Source of the DNA: Scatophagus argus
Taxonomy: Eukaryota > Chordata > Actinopteri > Scatophagidae
Assembly (NCBI RefSeq): GCF_020382885.2
Contig: NC_058493.1
Coordinates: 23,371,499 to 23,435,498 of the forward strand
Length of the DNA: 64,000 nucleotides
Direction: 5' to 3'
Shown: positions 34,801-47,700 of the stretch, piece after piece
How positions within the stretch are numbered: the stretch's first letter is position 1
Layout of the letters: each line of letters begins with the position of its first letter
The notes under the pieces: model-generated
What the model was told of the DNA's origin: nothing
Seen by the model: the letters and a program-made list of their open reading frames with translations, nothing else
Database searches by the model: none
Made by a program: the position numbers and the translations under genes

Positions 34801-37800
34801 GGTTTAATCCAGAAAGTGATCATTTACAAATCCTTGTTTGACACATACTCAGCTGAAAGAGTACAAAGTCAACATATATAATGTTTTACCTCATCAGCTT
34901 CATTGTGTCTTGTATATATGTGCTTATTATTCTTTATTTGATGTGAGCAACGTGTTTTGAACGAGTTGGGTCAGGAACAACAGAAGACTGAGAAGGTTGT
35001 GCACTGCTCAGAAAACACCTGTTAGGCACATCCCACAGGTAACCAGGTTCATTGGTAACAGGTGATGGTGTGTGATCGAGTATGAAAGGAGCATCCTCGG
35101 AAGACTCGTCTTTAAGGTCCAGGACTTTATTATTTTGTCCATGGCAAAGTATGATATCTTGTATTTTATAAATATATTGGAATGTTTTCAATAAACCAAA
35201 CCAAAAAAGAAATGACGGTGAAGGGAGCCAAGTCTTGATTTAGATCAGTGATAATAATAATAATCAGTACATTGATCATACGCTGATCATATTATTCTAA
35301 GAACTCTTTCTATTTCTGAATTTGTTGCTCCTCGCTGTGTTTATCTGCTGTTTTTTCACATTGAAACACTCTGAGTGGCTGAGAAGCAGTAACTCCTTCA
35401 CTCCCCATGACAGGTTTTGTTAAGATTAAGGGAGGTAAAGTGCAATCAGTCTTGAGTCACTGAGTGAAAACAGTATTTGAGACCCAGCCATTATTTGAGA
35501 ATTTACTCTTAGTTCAATAAATAAATTTAATCAACCATGTCATTCCTCCCCTGTTCAAGAGTAACAGCAGTAAACATCAGGCCAACCACTGACAAATCCA
35601 CACTTTTGTTTTGAACGTTTTATTTCATCGTGGGTCACAAAGCTGTACACTCACAGCAGCAGGATGTCAGAAATTGCACCAGGGTGTTTTTTTTTTAATT
35701 TACTGATTGATTTATTTATTTTAATACATTCACGTCATGCAGAGATCCTTGGTTCAGTTCCTCGTGACAACTGTTATCATCTACCCTGTTGGAGTGTCCT
35801 TGAGCAAAGATAATGTGTCACGTAAGACAAGTCATGATTGTAGTACTCCCAAGCTTTTACAGCACAGAAAGCTATAAAGACATCAGAACACCCCGTGATT
35901 TTACGTGCTCATACTCCCTTACGCCATTCAGGGCAAAATTCTTTAACTCACTGTAAACTGCTCAGTACTCTGAAAGCAAAGGAGCCCTGGCTGCTCTGAA
36001 CTACAGACACGCTGCACAAAATGGCTTCCCCCTCTCAGGCCCTTTAAAAGCAGCAGTAATTTCTTTTAAACCCGAGATGCCTGATTAGACCCGAACCCTG
36101 ACTGTAGCTCCTAGCGTTTGTTGCTAATCTCAAACATGAGCTGCACAGGTCTTTCCACTGTTGCTCTCAGTGTGTTTTGTGAGATACTGACCAGGGTGTA
36201 GTGCACGAAGCCAAGCTCTAAAGACACAATGAAATGCCCGCAACAGTATATACATTGATGGGGAAAGGAGCTCCAGCTTCCAGACTTCCAGACCAGAAAA
36301 TGTCCTGTTCTGTTAACACTCTTTTTTCTTTATGAGCCCTGTCAGAATAGAGCTGTGCTATACCCATATGCAGATAGAAAAGGTCAATCACTGCTGTTCA
36401 TGGAGAGGAAGTGAGTCTTCTGGAAAGTTTTCAACTGTCAGCGTGTATCCGACCTTTTGTTGTGGATCCTTCTAGCATTGTAGTTTTGAAATTGAGTGAC
36501 GCTGAAAGGATTTTTGTCTTTGTTCTGCCTATGAATGTGGCTGTATGTGTGTGTGTGTCTGTGCGTGCGTGCGTGCACACTCGTGTGCGCCTGCAGTGTA
36601 CCAAACAGAAAAAGTAGCAAAGCCACTAACAAGTTAATAAACCCCAGCTGGGTTTCGTTGTGCTGAAGACAGGCTATAGAGCTGAGCACATTCTCTGTAG
36701 CTTAGCTCACACATCTTCTGTTCAAACCAGGGAAACTAGACCCAGAACCAAGAGTTTTCTCCATTCTTACAGACTGTAGGGTCAAAATTAGAAGAGGAAG
36801 AAGTAAAAATATTCCTCCTTTATATATAAGTTGGTGCTGGTAGCCACTAGCAAACCTATTGATAGTTTCCCTTTTTTTTTTCACCATAAAGTACTTCATC
36901 AGATGGGGTTTAGCTTAGCTGGAGGACAAAATGTAGAAATATAGACTGTTTTGAGAACAGATGTGGCCAAACTGGAAGATAAATTTCGATAACACTTAAA
37001 CGTACCAGGTACAAAGTCTCTGTTTCACCCCACAGTTTTTTTTACTGTCCAGTGAACTTTTGTCGAAGTGTAAACGGCAAGCATTTAGTTCATTATTTCA
37101 ATTTTCTCCCATGTTGTCTGCTGTGCTCATTTAGATAATAATAGTTTGGGACAGTGATGCATTTTTGACATCATGAACGCAGCTTCCTCTTTGTGATTAC
37201 TGGCAAACTATATATACTGCACTCATGCATCCCTTATAGCCCTGCGATTGACTGGCAACCAGTCCAGGGTGTATCACGCCTCCTGCCCATAGTCAGCTGG
37301 GATAGGCTCCAGCCCCCCTGAGACCCTGACGGATAAGCGGTATAGACAATGGATGGATGGATGGATCATGCATCCCTTATGTTAAATGCTAATGTTAAAT
37401 GTTTCTGTTGTTTTGTTCATACACCTTAGTACAACCTAATACTATTCAACAGCGCAGCAAACTAGGGACCAGACAGTTGAGCTGCAGGGTCTCCTCTTCC
37501 TCCTCCTCCTCCTCCTCCTTTACTCCTACAACAACTACTACTGCTGCTACTGCTGGGAAATCTGCCTTTGGTGTCATGATGGTGATCTAGTGTGCTAAAT
37601 TTTTTGAACTGTGTCTCAACAAATGAACTGTCAGTATGTTGAATTCTGTGCTCGTCTTTAGCAGCTTTGCGCACAATTTTATCACTTATGGAGGAAACAG
37701 TATTTGTAAAAATAGTTTAAACACATGTCTCTATGTCTGTACATTCTCAGAATTTTGTCTTGATAACTGAATTTGCGACACTCATGTGAAGCCATCTATG

Positions 37801-39846
37801 GTTTCTCACTTGGCTGACAGCACAACAAGATCACGACTTGCCCTTAGCGTCTACAGTTGTGAGCTCGACTTGAGCTCGTCATTAAGCTCAGCAGAAGCCC
37901 GGTAATCACCCATTCAATTGAATCAGGTGTGTTGGAGCAGTGAAACATTTAAAACATGCATCAATTTAAGATGGTTTACATAATTATGATCCGAGCCCAC
38001 TGACACACCCACATGTATTCATCATAACCATGTGTGAAGCCACCTGTGAGTTTTCACATTTCTCTGAGTAGCACAACACAATCACAACTTTCCTTTGGTG
38101 GGAAAGGTTGTAAGTTCAATATGCAGGGGATGCAGAATAAACATCTTACATCTACTGAGGCGACGTGCTGGGTGAATCAGAGATGTGACTTTGAGGTTTA
38201 ATGATAATTTTGGGTGAAAACAGTTCTGCTGATAGACCCTCCTTTCCTGTTTGTCTCTCTCCTTTTCCTTTTTTCATCTTTCTCCTCCTCCTCCTCAAGA
38301 TGCCTGACCTCAACTTAACGTGATGATTATTTGCGCTAACTGGAGTAGACAAAATATGAGAAATAAGCGTCAGTAGAGCTGTATGTGCCATACTCAATAA
38401 ACAGGCAACTGACTGTATGTTTTGGGTTCTCCTTGGATTGTTTCCTCTTCACTGTCAACAGCGATGCATTTGGAGGTCATTTTCCCATCTGTCACTCTTC
38501 CCACCATCTGTCTTTCCAGCACATACATTTTACATCATAAAACAATGTCAAAAACAGCACAGCGGCTGGTACTGTCTCAATCTATGTACCATGAGGGCAG
38601 TTTTTTTGGGCCACACAGCCATTGAAGCAGGGCTCTTACGTCCGTGATAACACGTCGCATAATTCCTGACAGCCAAAGCAGTCAAACTGATTTTAAAGCT
38701 TGATGTCAAGCACCTGCTCCATTACAAACTGCAGAGAAGCGTGCCCTTATTTTCACGTCAAGTCGATTCCCTTCAGGACAACTTGGAAAGAAGGTCTGTA
38801 ATATCCACGTTGGACAACGTCCTTCCTGAAGCGTCCCCTCCTCTGAGGCCTGCACCTTAAACCAGCGAACAAAGTCTCCTCAGCTCTGATGTTTACTCAG
38901 CGCAAAACTCTTAGCACTTCATGACACGTGGCTGGAGATTTGCACTGACGGACGTATTTGTTTGTTTATTGTTATTACGCTGGAGTTTCAAAATTAAAGT
39001 CCCATTGGTGTATTAATGTTTGTATTCTAATAAACACCATTAAGCAGAAATACAATCATATGCGGTGGCAGAAATGTGCTTAATAACAGTAATTAAAACT
39101 CATAGCATCATTAATTTTATCTTCTTCCTCTGAAATTAAATACAGACTTCATTTTTTTTAATTGCATCCTGCGTGTTGTATAATCAACTTAATATTTTAT
39201 CATAATCTCTTTTTCTTTTTTCTTTTTTAATAGTGAGGTCCTGCCTCAGCTTCTTGTGATTTAAATCAAATTTAGCATCTTGCACGTCAGGCTTGTCATG
39301 CTTTTATCACTTGGTTTATATTTTCATGTGTTTGGCATTTGTTAAGACTGCAGCTTCTGTCAGGTCAAGGTGGTGTTTTAGAACATAAAAATTTAATAAA
39401 GAAGGTTTTTGTTATCTGTAGACCAAGGCCAGGTTAGGTCTTTCCATCTGTTTCCAGTCTTTGTGCTAAGCTAAGATAAGCTAAACTGGCTGTAGTGTCA
39501 TATTTAACTGTCAAATCTGAGAGTGTTATTGATCTTCTTGTCTAACTCAGCAAGAATGCAAAAAAGAAAAAAATTGAAGATTGTTTAAGTCAAATGCAGT
39601 ATAAATCTGACAAGTCCAAATCAGTCCCTGTGTGATTATGGATCTGTAAATAAGAGTTTGAATTGGAGCATCTGATGCCGGGTTTCATTGTATGGCATTT
39701 GTTTCTATACACTTTTCTTCTTTTTTCTGCTACCAAAAGTATGACGGTCCAACATTTCACAATTTGTCAGACAAATAAAAACATCCAGGAGTTGATGTCA
39801 AACACTTTGCACACATCACGGGAGTTAAAGAAGTCACTGTGGGAGA

Positions 39847-39888
<42 letters not shown>

Positions 39889-40380
39889 AAGAGAAAGGAA
39901 GACATCAGTCAAAGCTCATTTCAACTCTCCTCATATCACTACTAACCACACACACTGAAACACCAGAAACAAACTGCCACTGCCAGAGAGAGAGAGAGAG
40001 TTGTAGAGCGATGGAGAGATGGGGTGGGGGGAGAGTGAGAGAGGACAGAGTGAGAGAGCACTTTCTATTTATAGCCCGTGTGCCCGGAGAGGAGGAAGAC
40101 TGTTGTTCGAAAGCACACTTGGTGCCTCTGAATTCGTTCTGCAGTGCACAGGCTGCCGCTCAAAAGATGAAACAACGGAAACATACGATGAATACGTGCC
40201 ATGCAAATTATATACCGAGTGGGTGGCAAGATGGGTCATTACTGGGAAAATTAATGGCTGTTTGAAGGGATGATGAGGGGAGGAACATGATTGGTCCAGT
40301 AATCATCTGCAGGAGCTGTAGACTTCGTCCCCCTCAACGCCCTACATGGAAAGAAATTGCCTCTATATGCATCATCCTGC

Positions 40381-40416
<36 letters not shown>

Positions 40417-41133
40417 GGTATGCACGCACACACACTCCCTTCGTGTGTTGAAGCTGCCACTCACTGAGAGTTCAACATTGTTTTAGGTAATTAAAGCAAC
40501 AGTCATGACTGATGGTTTATGAAAGGTAATTCTGTAACTCATCTTCCCCCTCACTTATACAGCCTTCAGGCCCAAAGATTCCCACTGAGACCCAGCAATT
40601 ATGTTTTATAAAATACGGCCCGCCCACGTGTGAAGAGAAGCGCCGGTTCACGTGTCCTCAAATGTTCTAATGTCCCAGTCAAATGGGAGAATCAGTGTCA
40701 GTGATTTCTGGAGAAATATAGTTGACTGTGTGTCTCTCTCTCTGGGTACATTATTGATTTTTTTGTAATGGAATTGATAAAGTGTTGAGTTTCAGTGGGC
40801 AGCTAAGCCTAAAACAACAAAATGTCATTTTTGTTTGCTGTTTTTTGAAAGGATTAAACAAAAGACAACATGTTAAAAATCAATTATGTCAAGACCGTTT
40901 TTATATTTCACTTCCTTTGGACAGAGCCAGGCCAGCTGTTTCCCCCTGATTCCAGTCTTGATGCTAAGCTAGGCTAATGGTCTCCCACCTTCATAATGAA
41001 GAACAGACATGAGAGTGGTAATGATATTTTACTCAGAAAGGGAGGGAACCAGCATGCTTTCCAAGCTGCTGAATTACTCTCGACAAACACTGTCAGTCGA
41101 GAACATTCATAGTCGCTTCTTCCAACGTCCTAA

Positions 41134-41189
<56 letters not shown>

Positions 41190-44100
41190 AGCTTTTTTTT
41201 TTTTCCTCCCCTTTGCAAACCTGCGGTCTCTTAAATGAAGGCTGGGTTAGTAACACCAGTTATTTCTAGCACCTCTCTGTGGGTCTATAAATAGAGCAGA
41301 TGCACGCACACACACACCTTCTTCACCTCTGTGTGAAATGATCTGACTTTGACGTCCAGGTGTTCTTCAGCTTTTTGATAGTTTAATGCCTGCATGTCCA
41401 TTGTCGTGCACTCATCTTGACCTTATTTCTTTGGTTGCAGAGGTTTGGTCTTCCTTATCTCAATGTTTCGCGTTCACAGATTGTTTTTATAATTGGCAAA
41501 GATTTTGTCACCATTAAAAACTTGGTGCTTGTATGTGATTTTTGTGGCTTTTAAAAACGTCTCTCCCTCCTCTCTGTTCCCCTCTCTCTACAGCATCAGA
41601 CAACAGCCAGCGATTTCAAGAGACGTGCTTCGCCTTCGCATTGACGCCACAGCAAGTCCAGCAGATCAGCAGCTCAATGTAAGATGAACGCTGCCCTGTC
41701 AGTGCAGGAAGCTGAATCATTTATGAATAATTCAGAAATGTGCATGCTTTCTACAGATGTGTGGTGATAAATTTGTTTCTGTGCTCAAAGGGACATCTCG
41801 GGGACCAAATGTGACTTCTCGGTTCAAGTTCAGTTGCGGTTTTGCCTGTCGGAGACAAGCTGTCCTCAGGAAGACCATTTCCCACCGAATCTGTGTGTGA
41901 AAGTCAACGGGAAGCCATGTAACCTGCCGGTGAGGAGCTCCGTGTTAAAGGGAACTTTTGTTCTGACACGCAGAGCTAAAGAGTGACTTCGAGGCTTTTC
42001 ATTTGCCGTGTATTAAAATTGAACTTCCTAATATTCACAACGAAAAGATTAATTTTCTCCTTCCTTCTGATATTCTTGTCTGTCATCCAGGGTTATCTTC
42101 CTCCAACCAAAAACGGTGTAGAGCCCAAGCGGCCCAGCCGGCCCATAAACATTACCTCACTGGTCAGACTGTCCACCACAGTCCCCAATACCATCGTGGT
42201 GTCGTGGACCGCTGAGATCGGAAGGGTAAGGACCAGAGCGTCACGGTTTCTAACATGAGAGATTTGATGAGGGATTATTTATTAAATAAAATTACTGTAT
42301 TTGCTGATGAAATCTTCTCAGGTCTAAAGATTTTCTTGTTTTCTTTGTTTACTTCTAAATTGTTTGTGTTTTGCTATGGTTATGGTGACTTTTTATCATG
42401 TCATTTTATGCATTTGAATCTGCACATACTCATCTTTATATAATGCACTGATGACATTAACATGAACTCTTTATCATAAAGAAGTTTTAGGGAGTTCAGG
42501 AAATAAAATGTCAGTGTTTAATTAGTCTGCCAATGTATGCAGCAGGTTGCTGCATCAGCTCCTGGATCAGGTGCTGTCTGTGGAGAATCATTATGTTGTT
42601 CTTGAGTGCTGACGTGAATGAGACGAACGCACAGACGCCGCCACAACAACAACAACAACAACAACAAAAAATTCTACAAACACGTGACAGAGCAGAATAC
42701 AGTTTGAAATTAATCAGACTTAAAGGTGAATCTCATTTTTTATAGTAGCTTTAAATTCACATTGAACAGTCTTGCCTACATTACTTGTGGGACAGAGTAG
42801 TCGTGTGTGTGTGTGTGTGTGTGCACCACCTGCATGTGTGTGGGCAGCAGTCTCAGGAAGTGGGATTTCTGACTGGCCCAGTGTTGACAAGTCTTAAACG
42901 GCGCAGCACAGAGAGAAAGGATAAAACCACAAATTCGGAGAAAGCCAGTACATTCTCAAGACCATATGTATGGTCCTTGTATGGTCACATGGGTTGAAGG
43001 CTGGCAGCACAGCTTATTGACAAAATCACCTTTTGATGAAACATTTTAGATTAAATAAATTTGTTAATTTGACTAAATAGTCTATTTTTCATACATACTT
43101 TTTACATAGTTGGGTGGAGCTTGACATTGTAAAGAGGGGCAATAGAGATCAGGAATGGAACCACCTCACAACAGAAATACTCGTTCAGCACGCTCCTGTA
43201 CAAGTTCTTGCTTCCCTTCGTTCTTCCCTCCTCGCTGCTGAACGTACATGTGGCTCAGAGGAGGAGGATCGTCGTTCAAAGACATTCTGTATAACCCAAA
43301 ACCCAAAATGTCTCTATGAAGGATTTGAAGTATCACTTTGCACACTGTTGTTGTATCTACTCGTGTGTGTCCACAGAGTTACTCCATGGCAGTGTATTTG
43401 GTGAAGCAGCAGTCATCCACAGTGCTGTTACAGAGACTACGGGCGAAAGGCATCAGAAACCCAGACCACTCCAGAGCACTCAGTAAGGACCGTCATGCTC
43501 TTTTGATAGAGATCACATATTATGGATTGGTTTATATCTATTAAGCCAACAGTTTCATTACAAAACTTTCATCATAACTTCATTTATTTGAGGCACCGTT
43601 GTTCACCGACTTAGTTTTAAACAGCCCAGACAATCTCTGGCTTGAGTCTCTCAATGAGTCTCTCTCACTGATGTGTATGGATTTTAAATTTAGGGAAGAA
43701 AAGGGAGACTCCTTAGTGGATCAGGAATCTGTATCAGTTGACTATTAAGATGGTTCATCTGTGTGTTCATGGCCTTAAGTATTGTACTTCGATATCAGCT
43801 GGCCAAGACATTGTTGTATAAGAAGAGTGCTTGTTTTCTTTGTTTTTTTTTTTGTTTTTTTTAATTAAGTGTATAGTGAATGAGATTCCTCGTCTGTTTG
43901 ATGAGCGAACCTCCAGAAGCTGGTGGTGAAGTGGACTTTTTGCTTCCTAATTTCTTATCTTAGGCAGAAACAAATAACACTTCCTGTTGATGTTGTGCGC
44001 ACCGAGGTTTGAAAGTCCAAAATAAGCTTGACAAACCGTGTCCTTTGTCGATAAATGCTTTCACACAGTCGGATGACCGCATTGTTCCTCATTCCAGATG

Positions 44101-44293
44101 AGGAAGTTCTGTACTGTGAGTCACAAAATGTTCTGCATCTATCTGTATGTGTTTTTACACTGTATGGGAGGTGATATAAAAAGATTCAGGTACAGAAATC
44201 AGCCTCACGCAGCTTGAGGATGTCTTGAACACATTTACAAAATGAATTGCCTGAAATGAGAAACCGAGCCGTTTGGTCTTTACCCACACGTGT

Positions 44294-44342
<49 letters not shown>

Positions 44343-44696
44343 TAACTCACTTCTGCAGTCAAAGAGAAGCTAACAGCAGACCCAGACAGTGAAATAGCTA
44401 CGACCAGCCTTCGAGTGTCGCTGCTCTGCCCGGTAAACATACTCACATTTTTAAGGCGGTGTTTAGAGATTCACTCATGCCTAGACATGTCTGTCCATTC
44501 TTTTCTTGTCTCTTGTCTTTGTGTGTGTCTTAACACGCCTGTGTTCCTTTTAACTTTGAGTTGTGTACATGATCCACTTGTCAAATTGCATTCTCAACCC
44601 CTATCATGCACATTTTCCCTGTGGGTTTGGCCTGTTTGTGACATTTATGCAATCTTTATACCCTCCATCCCTGCTCTCGCTCTCTCTCTGTCTGTC

Positions 44697-44742
<46 letters not shown>

Positions 44743-47700
44743 GCTGGGAAAGATGCGGCTGATGATCCCTTGCCGGGCGCTGACGTGCTCCCACCTGCAG
44801 TGCTTTGACGCCACGCTCTACATCCAGATGAACGAGAAGAAGCCCACCTGGGTGTGTCCCGTCTGTGACAAGAAGGCCCCTTATGAACACCTCATCATTG
44901 ACGGGTAAGTCACCCCCCCATAGCTGAACGGAGGATTTTGTTACCTCTGGACAGGGCCTAGTTAGCTTCCACATCCCCCATTCCCAGTCTGCCATGTCTT
45001 GCCATTTTCCACATTTATTCAGTCAGTCAGTCAGTCAGTCAAGTTTAGCTTTGTTTAGCTGTTTCTGTCTGAAATCGTGACAGTCCTACTTCACAGAAAC
45101 ATAAACCCCATTTAAATCTTATTATACACCCCCTCAAAGGACCCTTTTGAAAATCTTAAATCTTGAAGGGGACTCTGAAAAGTTTGTAGCTTGCTCCTTT
45201 GGCGTTACATTGCCGACTTGGATTCACAGCACACATTCACAGTGGGTTACTTTAAAAGAAATGTCAGAAATGTTCATGAACCTACCGTGTAGCTTTAAAG
45301 CCTGCAGATAATGAGTGTTTCATATAAAAGAGAGAGCGATGGAGTATTTCTTTACCTTGCCTTGAACTCTTTTATGCAGAGAGCCTTAACATCACAGTCA
45401 CAGACGTTAGTGTGTTTAGAGTACATTTCTTGTCTTTTAAAGTTCCTTTGAAGTGGAGGGTCTTTTCCACTTAGGCTATGTTTAGAAAATACCAATTACT
45501 GGGTGTATTTGTGTACATTTTCTTGGGTGGATGTGTTTGACGCGCATGTTTGTTCGCAGGCTTTTCGTGGAGATCCTCAACAGCTGCATGGACTGTGACG
45601 AGATCCAGTTCAAGGAGGATGGTAGCTGGGCCCCAATGAGGTCCAAGAAGGAAGTGCAGGAGGTCTCCTCTGCTTCTTATAACAACGGCCTGGATGGTGA
45701 GACATGAGGGATGAATGTGGTGCAGGGTGGAGTAAGAAACAGAAAGGTTGCTTCTACATGAAGGCAGCGAGGGAAGACTGGAAGTAATTAAATTAGGACT
45801 AAAGAGACACAATGAGAAGGGAGAGAAGTGCGTCCCCTCCCGTCTTTGTTTATGCGTTGTCACTTTTAATTTGATGATGCATCAATCACAATGACACTGA
45901 GTAACTGCCTGTTTCCATAGCAACAAACAGTGTATCTCACATGAGGGCAGAGGAAACGTGTACGTGTACATTTTAGCGTGCTCACAGTATCCAGCAGTGC
46001 TTCATTTTTACTTCACAGTCTAATTAAAATCACTAACATGAACCCACAAGCCCAAACCACCGTGTCGCTGCTGCTCTCCAGGTTCGTGTCGGACGTCTGC
46101 GGGCTCAGATCAGCGGAGCTCCTTGTCGTCCAGTCACGGCGGTGACGGCAGCAATAGCAAGAAAGTGGAGGTGATCGACTTGACACTGGACAGCTCCTCA
46201 GAGGACGAGGGACAGGATCCGTCGCCTCCGCCGCTGCCACCGCTGCCTCCTCCACCCAAACGAGCATGTCCTTCCATGTCCCCGACCTCGCCGCCCGTCA
46301 TCAACAAAGGGTCAGATGCACACCCGACACTGTGATCCCATCTCCGCACGCAGTTTGTATTTCATTAAATGTGGAAATGAGGGTCATTTTAGTCGCTTAC
46401 TTGGGTGCTTGTGCATCTAGATGTTAAATGATCCTTGGATTTTTGCACTTCATCTCTCAAGTATCTTTTATTACCAGTTGACGTCGACAGCACGTCGATT
46501 AGGTGGCCAGGAGCGCTAACCGAGGGAGCTTTGTTTAAGCTTAAATCCTTTCATAGTTAAAGTGCATGCATAGCTCGAGAAATGCGTGGCTGTTTGCATT
46601 TCTGTATGTAAGCATCAGAGGATTAAAGTTCAGCCAGTAGTAATTCCATATGTCATGTAAAATGTTAAGACAGATCCTTGGCAAACCTCTCAGGATCAGG
46701 AGGGATTGGTTAACTTTCAGCAAGAAGACGCACCTTATAGAGTAGACGTCTTATTGGTTTTCCCCATAGGCCGTGCTATGCGGCTCACAGTTGGTGCTCT
46801 TCTACATCTTGGACCGGCATGAAAATCTCCCAGTTTTATTGTCAGTCCAAAATAGTAACATCTGCACTAGAAATACCTGGTCCACTGATAACACAGTAGA
46901 AGGTACAAGCTTTTGTGATGAAATTTTCAATTACCAACTTGCAAAATTCCCTAATGTGTGCCGGTAACAGCTAGTGGAAGTGAAATATTGTGCAGCTGAT
47001 GAAGCGTGAATTAGTTCATTAGTGAATTTTGGTCTCAGTTTTGGTGGAATTCAGAAGCTATTGTGTTAACAGCTGAGGCATTTTGAATGGACTCCTGCTC
47101 TGACTCTCCCCGCTTACGTGATTCTTCTCCATGGCAACTGCTGCTGAGGCTCATGGGTAATGTAGTACTTAGACCGTCCTTCCTGCCAAAGTGAGGGATC
47201 AAAGCTGACTGCACAGAAACAAAGGAGAAATAAATGAAAGCGGTACTTCTAAGCATAACTTATACAGTTGTTAATTGTTGCCCAAAAGGTTTGTGCGTGT
47301 GTGTTAAACAGCTCAGAGGAAACTGTGGGAAGAGCCAAGTGAAATGGGAGTACAGAGCGGAGAGAATCATTTCTGAAATCAGCAGCCTCTCCCACAAGCT
47401 TCAATGAAGATTTGAAACTTTTAACAGCTAACATTTTCTGTCGAATTAAAATTCATTGCGAGGAGAAACTTATTTGCTGCGTTATTTGATTTTAATGAAG
47501 CCCGTGGCTGTTATTCAGCAGGTCTGTGTTTCGAGGTCAGAGCAGGCAACGCTTCGCCTTGTGACTTACCCAATAAATATGACATGAAATCAAAGCCTAA
47601 TTATAAGCTGAGTGGCTTGTCTTGCTTCTTCATCGTCTCTAAACCTCCTTCTGTGCATCTGCCTTCAGAGTGTTGAACCTGCACCACCAGGCCTCTCCTG

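Larger units (their letters stand above)
30009..41593 (+). other. pias1: pias1 intron 2 (11.6 kb)
   Basis: No exon was recognised. It contains a tRNA-derived SINE on the minus strand (about 34540-34775), an L2-like 3' tail (about 37235-37365), decayed repeats (33905, 35700, 39405, 40905) and a 23-unit (AC)n at 41139. It also holds three low-repeat stretches rich in homeodomain-like words that could be enhancers (about 32290-32520, 38930-39210 and 40130-40290). Confidence 0.85.

Noticed and set aside
44415..44995. Frames of 115 aa on both strands around the TG tracts
   Set aside because: They read through the intron 7 microsatellite; only the exon 8 part is coding, and in another frame context.
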